From positions 434,001 through 498,000 of the forward strand of contig NZ_QLLL01000005.1 of NCBI RefSeq assembly GCF_003259335.1: a stretch of 64,000 bases of DNA, given 5' to 3'. The translations under genes and the position numbers were made by a program. The DNA comes from Chitinophaga skermanii. GTDB taxonomy: Bacteria; Bacteroidota; Bacteroidia; Chitinophagales; Chitinophagaceae. Each line of letters begins with the position of its first letter. Position 1 is the first letter of the stretch. Below, piece by piece: positions 53,474 to 62,762 of the stretch. Under the pieces are notes generated by a model. That model was not told where the DNA came from and made no database searches. It was given only the letters and a program-made list of their open reading frames with translations.

Positions 53474-54130
53474 TTAGGCCACAAATATACTGAACCGAAT
53501 CGCAAATAGTACTAATCCAGCTGTATTCTTACAGCCGGTTTTTAACAATAAACTGTTCCGGTGACCTTCCACAGTACGCACGCTCAAAAATAACATTTCA
53601 GCTATCTCGGGATTACTATGTTCTTGGCAAATCAACCGAAGTATTTCCGTTTCACGGTTTGTTAAATGAACGGGAATATTGGTGAGTTTCACATTCGGGC
53701 TGGTATTGTGTTTGACATTTTGCATCGCCGCAAATACAGCCTTGTTTACATAAAAGCCCGTTTTATATACGGCATGAACAGCTTGGATTAATTCTTCTTG
53801 CTCACAATTCTTGAATAAATACGTAGAAGCCCCAGCCATGATCATTTTTGCAATGATGCGTTCTTGTGTGTAGATAGATAAGACAATGACACGGATCGTT
53901 GGATATAAGTCATGCAGCTTTTCGTTCAATTCTATACCGTTCATTCCCGGCATATCAATGTCGATAAGGGTAATGTCGGGAAGTTCGGAACATTGGGCTA
54001 ATTGCGCTAAAAAATCTATCCCACTCGAAGCTTCCATGGCAATTTTAAAGCCTTGCTGCAGCTGTAATAGATGCGCCAAGCTTTGTCGAAATAATGTATG
54101 ATCGTCTACCAATGCAATGCGAATTGCCAT
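53474..54130 (-). CDS. LuxR/NarL family response regulator
   Basis: 218 residues. Receiver domain (about 1-120): acidic pair in ALVDDHTLF and phospho-acceptor Asp in LIDIDMPGMNGIE. C-terminal LuxR-type HTH (about 150-215): LTNRETEILRLICQEHSNP, with the recognition helix in LSVRTVEGHRNSLL. It is the last gene of the four-gene minus-strand operon after the histidine kinase (gap 3 bp). Its stop codon touches the stop of the GH25 gene. Confidence 0.9.
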   Translation of the reverse strand: MAIRIALVDDHTLFRQSLAHLLQLQQGFKIAMEASSGIDFLAQLAQCSELPDITLIDIDMPGMNGIELNEKLHDLYPTIRVIVLSIYTQERIIAKMIMAGASTYLFKNCEQEELIQAVHAVYKTGFYVNKAVFAAMQNVKHNTSPNVKLTNIPVHLTNRETEILRLICQEHSNPEIAEMLFLSVRTVEGHRNSLLLKTGCKNTAGLVLFAIRFSIFVA

Positions 54131-54133
54131 GTG

Positions 54134-54901
54134 TTAAATATTGATGTTGATATAAAAACCACTATGTGCTGGATGCCCAATTTGCCAACTAGCATTAATA
54201 ACTTCTAAGCGGTTTGTGATATTCAATAGGCCCATACCTTTTTTATTACCGGCTGCTAATCCCTTCCCATTATCGGTGTACAGTATGCTTAATTGTGGAC
54301 CGGTACGGTATAATTTCAAATACGCACCATTAGCATTGGCATGCTTGATGGTATTGTTCAGCAATTCTTCTATCACCCGGTAAATCGATAAGCTCGTGGG
54401 GTAAGGTAAGGCTTCTAGGATACCATCGGCTTCCATATCCACAACAATGTGTAGTTGCTGCGTTTGGTTAATGATCATCACTAATTCGTCGATTGCTTCT
54501 GCAAGTCCATACAGTTTTAGGATAGCGGGCGATATGTTGTGTGAAATATTCCGCACATCAGTTATGATTTTGTCGATTTGGGATTTGAATTGTTGCTTAT
54601 ATACTGGGTCGTTATTCATCGCCAGTATTTGGTCGACCGATAATCGTAGTGTTGATAAAGCAGCGCCCACGCTGTCGTGTAAATCACTTCCAATTCTTTG
54701 TCGTTCTGCTTCTTGAGAAGTAAATACGGCAAGTGTTAATTCTTTTTGATGCGAGATGGCGTTTTGTTGTAGTTGTTGTTTTTGTTGTAATAGTTTATTC
54801 TGATTCCGAACATGCAACAATAAAAAAAGGATGACGAGCATACAAGTGCCGCCCATGGCCAAAATTACAACGATATAAATATTATCTATAATAGCTTGCA
54901 T
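54134..54901 (-). CDS. Sensor histidine kinase (HisKA_3 / NarX-like)
   Basis: 255 residues from MQAIIDNIYIVV. One N-terminal membrane helix (about 8-28), then DHp region with the phosphorylated histidine in RIGSDLHDSVGAALSTLR, and HATPase_c with LNNTIKHANAN and DNGKGLAAGNKKGMGL. It has no periplasmic domain of any size, so sensing must be intramembrane, cytosolic or by the upstream membrane protein. It overlaps the membrane-protein gene by 16 bp. It works with the response regulator that follows. A start at 54964 would add 21 residues without a match and is rejected. Confidence 0.88.
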   Translation of the reverse strand: MQAIIDNIYIVVILAMGGTCMLVILFLLLHVRNQNKLLQQKQQLQQNAISHQKELTLAVFTSQEAERQRIGSDLHDSVGAALSTLRLSVDQILAMNNDPVYKQQFKSQIDKIITDVRNISHNISPAILKLYGLAEAIDELVMIINQTQQLHIVVDMEADGILEALPYPTSLSIYRVIEELLNNTIKHANANGAYLKLYRTGPQLSILYTDNGKGLAAGNKKGMGLLNITNRLEVINASWQIGHPAHSGFYININI

Positions 54902-55527
54902 TTCCAGAAACTTATCGTGAACGAGATATACATCATCAGCACCAAGGTGGCATGTAATATCCAAATCAGCAGGGCGATCTCGAGCGGCGCTACAGCACCT
55001 ACTATGTTGCTAAAGGCAAATTGACCAATAGCCCCCGAGAAATACAATAAAATGCCCGCGTTGATCCAATTATTAGGAACGTTGATCCAACGGCGTTGTG
55101 TTTCAGTATCATTCCTAAAAAAATACAACATGCTGCAAATGATGAATACAATTGCCTCGATGGGTCGTGTGTATGTATTGTAGGTGTAAATATTTTGTAT
55201 GAAAAGGAAATTAAGGACAGCGAATACAGGAAAGGCAATCGCCATACCAATAAGTACCCGCCGGGCGGTACTACCCGTAAAAATAAAGAGGTAACACCGC
55301 GCCAACAGTACAAATTCAATAATTGTATAAATATGTAATAAGGGCAAATTGTTGCTATGCGAGAATATAATCGCAATACAATTCACGGTGAATGCTACAC
55401 ATAGGTAAGTGAGCACCGCTCTTAAGCCCGGTGTTAATTGCTTGTAATGAAAAAAGCCATAACCAATAGGCAAAAGTGTAGAAGCAGGCACAATGTACCC
55501 GAGGTATAGCGTTGTAAAAGATGGCAT
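54886..55527 (-). CDS. Polytopic membrane protein of the His-rich operon
   Basis: 213 residues with about seven membrane helices (for example TLYLGYIVPASTLLPIGYGF, AIIFSHSNNLPLLHIYTIIEF, YISFTISFW). Few polar loops. No family was recognised with confidence. It is encoded between the His-rich protein (gap 11 bp) and the histidine kinase (16-bp overlap), so it may be the sensory partner of the kinase, which has almost no input domain of its own. Confidence 0.65.
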   Translation of the reverse strand: MPSFTTLYLGYIVPASTLLPIGYGFFHYKQLTPGLRAVLTYLCVAFTVNCIAIIFSHSNNLPLLHIYTIIEFVLLARCYLFIFTGSTARRVLIGMAIAFPVFAVLNFLFIQNIYTYNTYTRPIEAIVFIICSMLYFFRNDTETQRRWINVPNNWINAGILLYFSGAIGQFAFSNIVGAVAPLEIALLIWILHATLVLMMYISFTISFWKCKLL

Positions 55528-55538
55528 AATAAAGTATG

Positions 55539-56072
55539 CTATTGACCGTTCGGATCGTTGTATAATGGACTCGTTTTATCGCAAGCTTGCGGGCAAGGCT
55601 TCGTGAAATCTTCTACAGCAGATTCTGAAAGATCTTCATCAAAAGTGAACTCTAAAATGTCGCGATCATCTTTATCTACCGGCACAAAAATGAGCGAGAT
55701 TTCTTTTACATCTTTTATGGAATCGTATTGGCCCACTGTAAAATATGCACGAACACCTTTCAGTTCTTCATATTGAAGTGATTCACTCAGTCTTTTAATA
55801 TCTGCTAATGGAATTAAACATCCACGGGGAATTTCTTTCTCATCGCGATTAAGATGTTCGGCAATAAACTGGCGCCATATGGTAGTACGTCGAATAGCAT
55901 CTTCAACAGAAATCGTATTCAAACCGCCATCTTTTGGTACTTGATGGTGCTTAGGTTTGTGATGATTATGATGCCTGTGATGCTTGTGGTGTTTGTGATG
56001 TTTATGCCCATGGTGTTCATGATGTTGGGGCGTTTCTTCTTTCATAAGGTTAAAGGGATTATTGGGTTTCAA
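55539..56072 (-). CDS. Histidine-rich protein of unknown function
   Basis: 177 residues. A His-rich N-terminal region (residues about 16-43: HHEHHGHKHHKHHKHHRHH, then NHHKPKHHQ) could bind Ni, Zn, Cu or Co. A conserved globular domain follows (ISVEDAIRRTTIWRQFIAEH, IPRGCLIPLADIKRLSESL) and a C-terminal Cys pair (TKPCPQACDKTSPLY). No signal peptide, so cytosolic. It is the first gene of the minus-strand operon with the membrane protein, kinase and regulator, suggesting metal or stress sensing; this is inference. Confidence 0.6.
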   Translation of the reverse strand: MKPNNPFNLMKEETPQHHEHHGHKHHKHHKHHRHHNHHKPKHHQVPKDGGLNTISVEDAIRRTTIWRQFIAEHLNRDEKEIPRGCLIPLADIKRLSESLQYEELKGVRAYFTVGQYDSIKDVKEISLIFVPVDKDDRDILEFTFDEDLSESAVEDFTKPCPQACDKTSPLYNDPNGQ

Positions 56073-56227
56073 ATAATTTAGCTAGGGTAACGAAGGAATA
56101 AATCTACTAAACTTTTCGAATAATAAAAATGAAGTATATGATAGGTTGGGAGAGAAGGAGTTGCGCCTGTGAAAAATTCATTATGAATTCCTTTCATTCC
56201 ACGAAAAATATAATAAATTGTAGGTAG

Positions 56228-57040
56228 ATGGATGCCACTTTCGAAACCTTTAAACCCAAGGACCCTACAATTGCCCAATTTGTAAGGTACTACTACCGTG
56301 ATATTCAACCCGCGAATACCACGAGAGAGATCGAATGCTTCCCCCATTTCCATACCACGCTTTCTCTCTATAGTTCGCATATTCGTACAGCCGATAAGGC
56401 CATGACCTTCATAGAAAATGCTACTCCCAGCCAGTTTTATACGCCCATGCAAGAGGAGGTGTTGATTGTAAAACAAGTTGGACCTGTAAACAGGATTGTT
56501 ATTGTGTTTAAGCCGTTAGGCATTCACCAGTTTTTAAAAGTGAAAAACATTCCTCAAACGGTAACAACCATGGAGTTATTTGGCGAAATTGAACTGGAAC
56601 AAATGTTTCAAGCCAATAATGTCGATGAATTGACCAGTTTACTAGATACCGCTTTATTACAACGGTATGTTGCTTACGAGAACGAAATTGTATACAAAGC
56701 GGTCGATTATATCTTCTCGCATTATAAGAACTTTTCGGTGGAAGCCTTAGCATCCTATTTACATATCAGTCGCCGACATGTTGCACGTATTTTTACCGCT
56801 CACTTCGGTACACCGGTAAAGAAATTCCAAGAAATCGTGCTTTTCCGTAAAACGCTCGAACAAAAACTCTTTGTCGATACAACGCAAAGTTTTACCGCCT
56901 TAGCGTATGAAGAGAACTTCAGCGACCAAGCCCACCTCAATAAAACTTTTGAAAAGTTTACCCAGCATTCTCCTTCCCAATTCTTCCGAAAAGGCAAACT
57001 ACTAGGCGAAGAAGACACATTTTGGCACCTCCGGGAGTAA
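56228..57040 (+). CDS. AraC family transcriptional regulator
   Basis: 270 residues. Residues 1-150 are an AraC-type ligand/dimer region (PKDPTIAQFVRYYYRDIQP, VNRIVIVFKPLGIHQFLK), similar to the DUF6597 N-terminus common in Bacteroidota. The C-terminal HTH_18 domain (about 160-260) contains VEALASYLHISRRHVARIF, with the second HTH in LAYEENFSDQAHLNKTFEKF. Targets are unknown; the gene is divergent from the His-rich operon (155 bp between starts), so it could regulate that operon or itself. Confidence 0.85.
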   Translation: MDATFETFKPKDPTIAQFVRYYYRDIQPANTTREIECFPHFHTTLSLYSSHIRTADKAMTFIENATPSQFYTPMQEEVLIVKQVGPVNRIVIVFKPLGIHQFLKVKNIPQTVTTMELFGEIELEQMFQANNVDELTSLLDTALLQRYVAYENEIVYKAVDYIFSHYKNFSVEALASYLHISRRHVARIFTAHFGTPVKKFQEIVLFRKTLEQKLFVDTTQSFTALAYEENFSDQAHLNKTFEKFTQHSPSQFFRKGKLLGEEDTFWHLRE

Positions 57041-57120
57041 ACTTTCCTAGTGTATCAATGTCCCATTTTTACAAGTTTGAGCCATGTGATAGAAATATTT
57101 TTACGTTGTAAAAGGTTTCT

Positions 57121-58002
57121 ATGAGAAAGTTATGTGTACAAGTTTTAGGCTGGATGTTATTGTCGCTTACTGCGTTTTCACAAACGCAAAATAATGTGCA
57201 ATTGCAGAAAATGGCCGACGACGACCAGGATGCGAGAAAGGTGTCAAATATTAATTGGATGGTATTGAATAGGGAAGATAGTATTCGCCGTGTAGAAGTG
57301 TTTAAGTTAATAGCAGAGGGGAAAGTGCGCACTGCTAAAGATCATTTTAATGCCGGGATTGTTTTTCAACATGGAAGAGACACTGTGGATTCTTACATGG
57401 CCGTGAAAAGCTTTGAATCGGCTTTACAATTGGATACTACCCTCAACCGTTGGTGGTACGCAGCGGCAGTTGATAGGCACTTGATGCGTAAGGGTGAACC
57501 ACAAATCTACGGCACTCAATACACCATGAACCAATCTTCAGGCGGCAAATGGGTACGGTATAAGATCGACACCACCAAAGTAAGCGATGCCCAACGCCGT
57601 TACTACCGTGTTGAAACGTTGGCTGAACAGCAGGAAAAGGAGCGCGCAATGAACCTCCAATCCATTCAGCAATATTATTCGCTCAGTGGTTCTATCGATC
57701 AAACCATCCAACTAATTAAATCAGAATTCAAAAAGGGCCAGCAATCTAATTATGCTATCAGCGAAGAGAAAATCAACGAGTTTGGATATGCCTTATTAAA
57801 ACAAGATAAGAAACAGGACGCGCTGAAAGTAATGCAATTAAATACAGAACTGTACCCAGCCGGCTTTAATACCTTCGATAGCTACGGAGAAGTATTATTG
57901 CTAGTAGATCAAAAGAAGGCTGCTATCAAAGCGTATAAAAAATCGTTAGCATTAAATCCTGGTAACGAGAACGCAAAAGAAGTACTCAAGAAATTGCAAT
58001 AG
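57121..58002 (+). CDS. DUF6624/TPR exported protein
   Basis: 293 residues with a signal peptide (LGWMLLSLTAFSQT). QKMADDDQDARK and NREDSIRRVEVFKLIAEGK are features of DUF6624-type domains, in which the Asp-Asp-Gln-Asp cluster is conserved. The C-terminal part carries a TPR pair (ALLKQDKKQDALKVMQLNTEL and KKAAIKAYKKSLALNPGN). It probably acts in the periplasm; role unknown. It follows the AraC gene after 80 bp on the same strand. Confidence 0.72.
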   Translation: MRKLCVQVLGWMLLSLTAFSQTQNNVQLQKMADDDQDARKVSNINWMVLNREDSIRRVEVFKLIAEGKVRTAKDHFNAGIVFQHGRDTVDSYMAVKSFESALQLDTTLNRWWYAAAVDRHLMRKGEPQIYGTQYTMNQSSGGKWVRYKIDTTKVSDAQRRYYRVETLAEQQEKERAMNLQSIQQYYSLSGSIDQTIQLIKSEFKKGQQSNYAISEEKINEFGYALLKQDKKQDALKVMQLNTELYPAGFNTFDSYGEVLLLVDQKKAAIKAYKKSLALNPGNENAKEVLKKLQ

Positions 58003-58043
58003 TACTTCCACCATTTTATCAACCAAAGTCTACGAGTGCGCAC

Positions 58044-58442
58044 ATGCAGAAGTATGTTTGTCTATTTATCTTGGTATTCGCCACACATTATTCTTTTGCA
58101 CAACTAAAACATCAAACGCTACAAATCGACAGTATTTTCACTGTGTTACACGATCAAAACCAGTTTAACGGAAACGTGCTTATTGCAGAGAAAGGAAACA
58201 TTATTTTAACGAAAAGTTATGGTCTCCGCGACGAGACTGCCAAATTGCCGAACAACGTCAACACAAACTTCGAACTGGCTTCTTCATCGAAACAGTTCAC
58301 TGCGGCCGCCATTGTGTTACTAAAACGCCAAGGAGGTGCCGATGGTATGCTACGTTTTACCAAGCTCGAAAATGGTGATATACAGCTAGAAATGTTGGAA
58401 GCTGGAGAGGTGATAGGCAGTGGGATACGACGAAAAAGCTAA
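58044..58442 (+). pseudogene. Serine hydrolase remnant with internal deletion
   Basis: 132 residues. The first 90 are the N-terminus of a beta-lactamase-family serine hydrolase: signal peptide (LFILVFATHYSFAQ), LIAEKGNIILTKSYGLRD, and the SxxK motif in LASSSKQFTAAA. Near codon 97 the frame jumps to a C-terminal-like segment (GMLRFTKLENGDIQLEM) with no YxN or KTG/HGG region. A full-length relative is about 350 residues or more. An in-frame internal deletion is the simplest reading. It is probably non-functional. Confidence 0.7.
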
Positions 58443-58576
58443 CTTGCATTTTCAATATATAGCCTCGTACGCTTCCGTGTACGGGGCTATTTTTATTTTA
58501 TAATGCATTAGAAATTTTGAATATTTTTACAAACATAATCTTAACCTAACGCATTATCCCAATATTACGAATACCT

Positions 58577-59314
58577 ATGTCTACGAATGTAATTAAATGC
58601 CCTAGTTGCGGTGCCGCTGTGCCCTTACCCGATTTGCCTGCCAGCCAGAAGGCTGTTGTGTATAACTGTGCATATTGCGGGGTTAGTACCACGCTCGCCA
58701 ATCCGAATTACGATCCTTTTAATGCAAGTATACCTGTTCCGGGTACAGAAGATAAAATAGATGCGATGGAAGCGGGGTTATCCATTATTTTACCCTTGCC
58801 TTCCGAAGCTGGTTTAAGGTTACGGAAAATAGCGGGTGTTATTTTGGGAGTGCTTTCTTTGTTGACTGTTATTGGCGCTTATGGTGCTTATGTTGATGAA
58901 GGCCGAGAGGAAACGTTGACCAGTTTAGTTATGTGTTTTGTCTTTACTTTTTGGTCTTTCCGACTAGTGGCACGCTCCATTAAAAAGCAACGACTGTTCC
59001 AAACGGGCATTTATGGCCATATTGTAGAACCATTACAAAAAGCGAACTATAATAGTCAATTGATGGCGCGTTACGCATTATCTATAGTGGGGTATAGCTT
59101 ACTGATTTTTAGTTTAGATGGCTTCTTGAAAGTGTATCTCGGGAAAGGAAACCTAATGGTGTATATTGTTACGATGGTTTTATCGGTGATACTGTTATAC
59201 TTTAAGGAAAAGAAAAAGGAAAAGTTGGAAAGCTTCAAAAAGCCATTAACACTCAACGAGTTTATGCAAAAGAAAGAAGCTGGATTAGCGGCGCAAAAGA
59301 AAGCTTATTTGTAG
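58577..59314 (+). CDS. Zinc-ribbon membrane protein
   Basis: 245 residues. An N-terminal zinc ribbon has two Cys pairs (KCPSCGAAVPLPDLP and YNCAYCGVST, CxxC...CxxC), followed by a linker (NPNYDPFNASIPVPG). Four membrane helices follow (about 83-103, 112-132, 155-180, 188-203), the last before a basic C-terminal tail. No signal peptide; the zinc ribbon is cytoplasmic. No function is recognised. A frameshifted relative of the N-terminal domain lies just downstream (59341-59533), so the two came from a local duplication. Confidence 0.68.
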   Translation: MSTNVIKCPSCGAAVPLPDLPASQKAVVYNCAYCGVSTTLANPNYDPFNASIPVPGTEDKIDAMEAGLSIILPLPSEAGLRLRKIAGVILGVLSLLTVIGAYGAYVDEGREETLTSLVMCFVFTFWSFRLVARSIKKQRLFQTGIYGHIVEPLQKANYNSQLMARYALSIVGYSLLIFSLDGFLKVYLGKGNLMVYIVTMVLSVILLYFKEKKKEKLESFKKPLTLNEFMQKKEAGLAAQKKAYL

Positions 59315-59340
59315 TTAATCCAGTTACACCTTTTTATAAC

Positions 59341-59533
59341 ATGCAAACTAAATGCTCCGATTGTGATGCTATCACCAGGGATTATTCAGATCGTACTGTC
59401 CAAAAGATCGTGTGGCACTGTCACTAACGTGGATTGGCGTATAGACAATCCCAACTATCAACCTGGTCAACCAGGTAGCGATGAAGAAAGTGCGCTATAT
59501 CAAAATGAAATCAATTCATCAATGTCAAAGTAG
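59341..59533 (+). pseudogene. Frameshifted zinc-ribbon relative
   Basis: Begins ATG (MQTKCSDCDAITRDYSDRT) in one frame and stops at a TAA after VWHCH. In the next frame CGTVTNVDWRIDNPNYQPGQ and SALYQNEI continue to TAG at 59531-59533. Joined, these resemble the start of the neighbouring zinc-ribbon gene (CxxC, then NPNY-P). The lesion fits a 17-bp deletion between two copies of TGTGGCACTGT, which would have carried HC and the CG of a CxxC knuckle. The end overlaps the next minus-strand gene by 34 bp. Confidence 0.65.
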
Positions 59534-59934
59534 AACTGAGAAAGATCATCGGGATTGTAAAACAAATCGATGTGTGGTTGACCGAGTAATTTAGCTTGCC
59601 AGGATTCTTTACTACCGTTTAAGCGTTGAGAAATAAAGGTATGTGTTTCTCCCTCTTCAAATGTATGCGTATACTGTAACCATACACCCTCTAATAATTG
59701 AGTCTGATCGGCCGTTGGATTACCTATATTGTCGCCACTGGAACCGGCGTTATTGATGTGTTCTTTTTTGCTGGAAACTTCTATGTTGCTACTTGGAATG
59801 GCGATGTGTGCTGTGCAAGCTTCTCTAAATTCGGATCTATATTGTTCAATGGCAATATAGGCCGACCGGGTTTTAAAGTAAAGAATAACGCCTACAACGA
59901 TGGCCATTGCCACAATAATTACAAGTACTAGCAT
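59500..59934 (-). CDS. Single-helix membrane protein, unknown
   Basis: 144 residues. One N-terminal membrane helix (LVLVIIVAMAIVVGVILYF) and a mainly soluble region that is Ser/Thr/Asn-rich in the middle and more folded at the end (QAKLLGQPHIDLFYNPDDLS). No family was recognised. It runs opposite to the zinc-ribbon pair and its last codons overlap the pseudogene. Confidence 0.5.
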   Translation of the reverse strand: MLVLVIIVAMAIVVGVILYFKTRSAYIAIEQYRSEFREACTAHIAIPSSNIEVSSKKEHINNAGSSGDNIGNPTADQTQLLEGVWLQYTHTFEEGETHTFISQRLNGSKESWQAKLLGQPHIDLFYNPDDLSQFYFDIDELISF

Positions 59935-60135
59935 AATAGTTTAGTTACGTAAGCGAAGATACTTATAATCGTAGAGTTGTACTCAATTCGTTCGATAGCA
60001 CTATGAGCAATAATTGTTCCTTATCGCGTTTATGGATGGTTTCAATGATTTAGGTAACGACATGTAATACCCTTGAATACCGAATCATATTTTTGTTACC
60101 ATCTTGTTACGCACATACAATGCGCACTGCCATTT

Positions 60136-60143
60136 TACTTTTG
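60136..60143 (+). promoter_or_regulatory. Candidate -7 box before the M48 gene
   Basis: TACTTTTG fits TAnnTTTG, 77 bp before the start of the M48 gene. The -33 partner is weak. Confidence 0.4.
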
Positions 60144-60219
60144 CGTTATTTCCAAGAAATACTAACCCATTATTTTACTTAATGGGCATCAATGTTTATT
60201 TTTAGTTTTTTACCTAACT

Positions 60220-62310
60220 ATGTTTAATACAACATTCTATCCGCCCAATCCATCGCATGTCGATGCTGGTTTAACTGAGCCTAGTAAGGCGTTTAAATCG
60301 CAGGTGACAAAAGTAATTTTTGCCATCTCGTTATTTTTCTTCGTGTTTTTATTAATGATTAGCCTATCGGTTGTACTCGTAGGATTATGTGTGTATGCAG
60401 GGGTAGCTATTTTGCTGATGGCAAGAGGGGCATTGTTTCTCATTTTGGGCGCAGCGGTGATATGCTTAGGGTTATTTGTGTTGTTCTTTTTGTTGAAGTT
60501 TATCTTCGCGAAAACGAAAACACACAACCCACTCCGCGTACAAATCTACGAAGAGCAACATCCCCAATTATTCGGATTTATCCGTCAACTCGCCGCCGAT
60601 ACAAATGTGCCGATGCCTAAAAAGGTTTTCCTTGTACCCGATATCAATGCCGCCGTATTCTACGATTCCAGCTTTTGGAGCATGTTTTTCCCCGTACGAA
60701 AGAACCTGGAAATAGGACTAGGCCTCGTGAATGTCTTAAACCTGAGCGAATTCAAAATGGTCGTAGCACACGAATTCGGGCATTTCTCGCAACGTAGTAT
60801 GAAACTCGGCAGCTTTACCTATTCGGTAAACCGCGTGATTTATAATATGCTCTACGATAATACGGGGTATAATAACATGTTAAACACGGTAGGCAGCATC
60901 CACGGGTTATTTGCTGTAATGGCATCTGTAACAGTGTGGATTGCCAGTGGCATTCAAGCAGTTTTGCGTGCTATGTACGGTGTTATCAATAAACCGTATT
61001 ACCAACTGGCGCAAGAAATGGAATTCCATGCCGATGCGGTGGCATTGTCTGTTGCAGGTTCTGGCCCGGCAACTTCTGCTATGAGAAGAATTGAAGCCGT
61101 TGCCTATATGATGAATTATTGCACAGAAACCATGGCCGATTGGCAAGATTCCAAAGCGGGTTTAACCAATATGTTCGCCGCGCAAACCGGCGTAAATGAA
61201 CTGTGGGCAAAAAGAAACAACATCGCTATCGAACACAACTATCTAAAGATTTCGGATGAAATGTTGTCGAATACTATTTCATCACGCTTAAAGTATAAAG
61301 ATCTTTGGGCAACACATCCGCCGGTAGAAGAAAGGGAAGAACGCTACAAATTGGCCAATGTGCAAGTAGTGGAAGATACCCGCAGCGCTTGGATTCTATT
61401 CAATAATCCACAAGCCGTTCAAGAAGAAATTACCAAGCATTACACCAGCGTCAATTTCCCCAACACCGAACTAACCGAATGGCGCCATGCCGATCAATTA
61501 ATCGCCGAACTATCTGCCCATTACGAGAAGTTTAGCTTGCCAAATGAATTGAACGGATTCCACGATGGTCGCACGTTTTGTAATATTGAACCAGGGAAAG
61601 AAAGCCAAACACCGCTTTCATTCGAGGCAATCTATAACGATGAAAACAAGCAAAAATTCAAGCGGTATTTCCAAGATATTGCCGACTTAAATACACTACA
61701 TCAAATCGAAGCAAAACAACTGGATGTAAAACATTTTACCTTCGATGGTAAACGTTATAAAGCATCCCAAGTAAAGCAAGTAATCGAGGAATTAGAAGCA
61801 ACTGTAAAAGCTACCGAAGACTGGACGATTGAAATTGACCAAGCTGCTTATAACTTCCATCAACAATTGGCAAAACACAGTAGCGATGAACTAGCCAACG
61901 AGTTAGCTACTAGGTATACAGAAATTGTTGATAGGGAAACCAACCAAAAGAACTACCTACAGCCGGCAGCTAATATGGTATATTATATACGAGAAATTTT
62001 CGGCCGCCAATTAAGTATGGAGGAATTCCAAGAATACATCACTGCTATTAAAGAAGAAGATGCCAAAATGAAACCTGCATTGCAAAGCCTATTGGGAGAA
62101 CAATTACCAGGTGTATGCAATAACCCAGTGGTAATCGATAACTACAATAGGTACTTAACGGCTGAATTTACTTTTATCTCGGGAGAAAAAGTGCTGACGG
62201 ATGAATTGATTTGTATGTATAACGTGTGCGTACAAATGAACTATTATATATCGCGTATAACAGACTTGAAGAAGAAACAGTATTTCGAAACCGTTGTGGC
62301 ATTACTATAA
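60220..62310 (+). CDS. M48 family metallopeptidase (HtpX/Ste24-like)
   Basis: 696 residues. Two or three N-terminal membrane helices (about 30-100) precede the peptidase domain, with HEFGH at residues 184-188 (the two histidines bind zinc and the glutamate is catalytic) and the third zinc ligand later, in QEMEFHADAVAL. The family includes HtpX, which degrades misfolded membrane proteins. The C-terminal 350 residues are unusually long, helical and without further motif. It is encoded on its own, with a strong terminator after. Confidence 0.83.
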   Translation: MFNTTFYPPNPSHVDAGLTEPSKAFKSQVTKVIFAISLFFFVFLLMISLSVVLVGLCVYAGVAILLMARGALFLILGAAVICLGLFVLFFLLKFIFAKTKTHNPLRVQIYEEQHPQLFGFIRQLAADTNVPMPKKVFLVPDINAAVFYDSSFWSMFFPVRKNLEIGLGLVNVLNLSEFKMVVAHEFGHFSQRSMKLGSFTYSVNRVIYNMLYDNTGYNNMLNTVGSIHGLFAVMASVTVWIASGIQAVLRAMYGVINKPYYQLAQEMEFHADAVALSVAGSGPATSAMRRIEAVAYMMNYCTETMADWQDSKAGLTNMFAAQTGVNELWAKRNNIAIEHNYLKISDEMLSNTISSRLKYKDLWATHPPVEEREERYKLANVQVVEDTRSAWILFNNPQAVQEEITKHYTSVNFPNTELTEWRHADQLIAELSAHYEKFSLPNELNGFHDGRTFCNIEPGKESQTPLSFEAIYNDENKQKFKRYFQDIADLNTLHQIEAKQLDVKHFTFDGKRYKASQVKQVIEELEATVKATEDWTIEIDQAAYNFHQQLAKHSSDELANELATRYTEIVDRETNQKNYLQPAANMVYYIREIFGRQLSMEEFQEYITAIKEEDAKMKPALQSLLGEQLPGVCNNPVVIDNYNRYLTAEFTFISGEKVLTDELICMYNVCVQMNYYISRITDLKKKQYFETVVALL

Positions 62311-62328
62311 TTGAAATAATATACCATG

Positions 62329-62360
62329 AAAAGCCTGCTAAGTTACTAGCAGGCTTTTTT
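62329..62360 (+). terminator. Terminator of the M48 gene
   Basis: Stem AAAAGCCTGCTA with TAGCAGGCTTTT and a T-run, 20 bp after the stop. Confidence 0.88.
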
Positions 62361-62762
62361 GATACTGGGAGTTTCCCATATACTTATACTATCCCATATG
62401 AGTAGATCATAATTGTGCTCATGTAACGATCCCCCTGCTAAAATATTTTCCCCCGTTTAGCAACAATTTTTTACCATACCGTGTTATTATCCCCAAAGGT
62501 CAAAAAATACATTTTACCCTACATTAATTGGGAAGCAGCTTGCTTAAGGTCGGCATAAAACGTTTACAGTAAAATCTTATAACCCAATAGCAGCAATTAT
62601 TTCCATGCATAATGAATCTTGTGCGGCAGCTTCTGTTCTGCCCACTGTTTGTTAATTAATTCCAATTGTCTACAGGGAAAAAACTATCAAAGCAATTTGA
62701 TACGGGTATCCTTTGCCCTTACACAACAAATCCTTCTTTCACACCCAAAAAACATTCTCTCT
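62361..62762. other. 402-bp gap without a gene
   Basis: AT-rich stretch between the M48 terminator and the last gene. A TATCCTTTG near 62708-62716 resembles a promoter box but has one extra base. No repeat, RNA or ORF of note. Confidence 0.5.
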
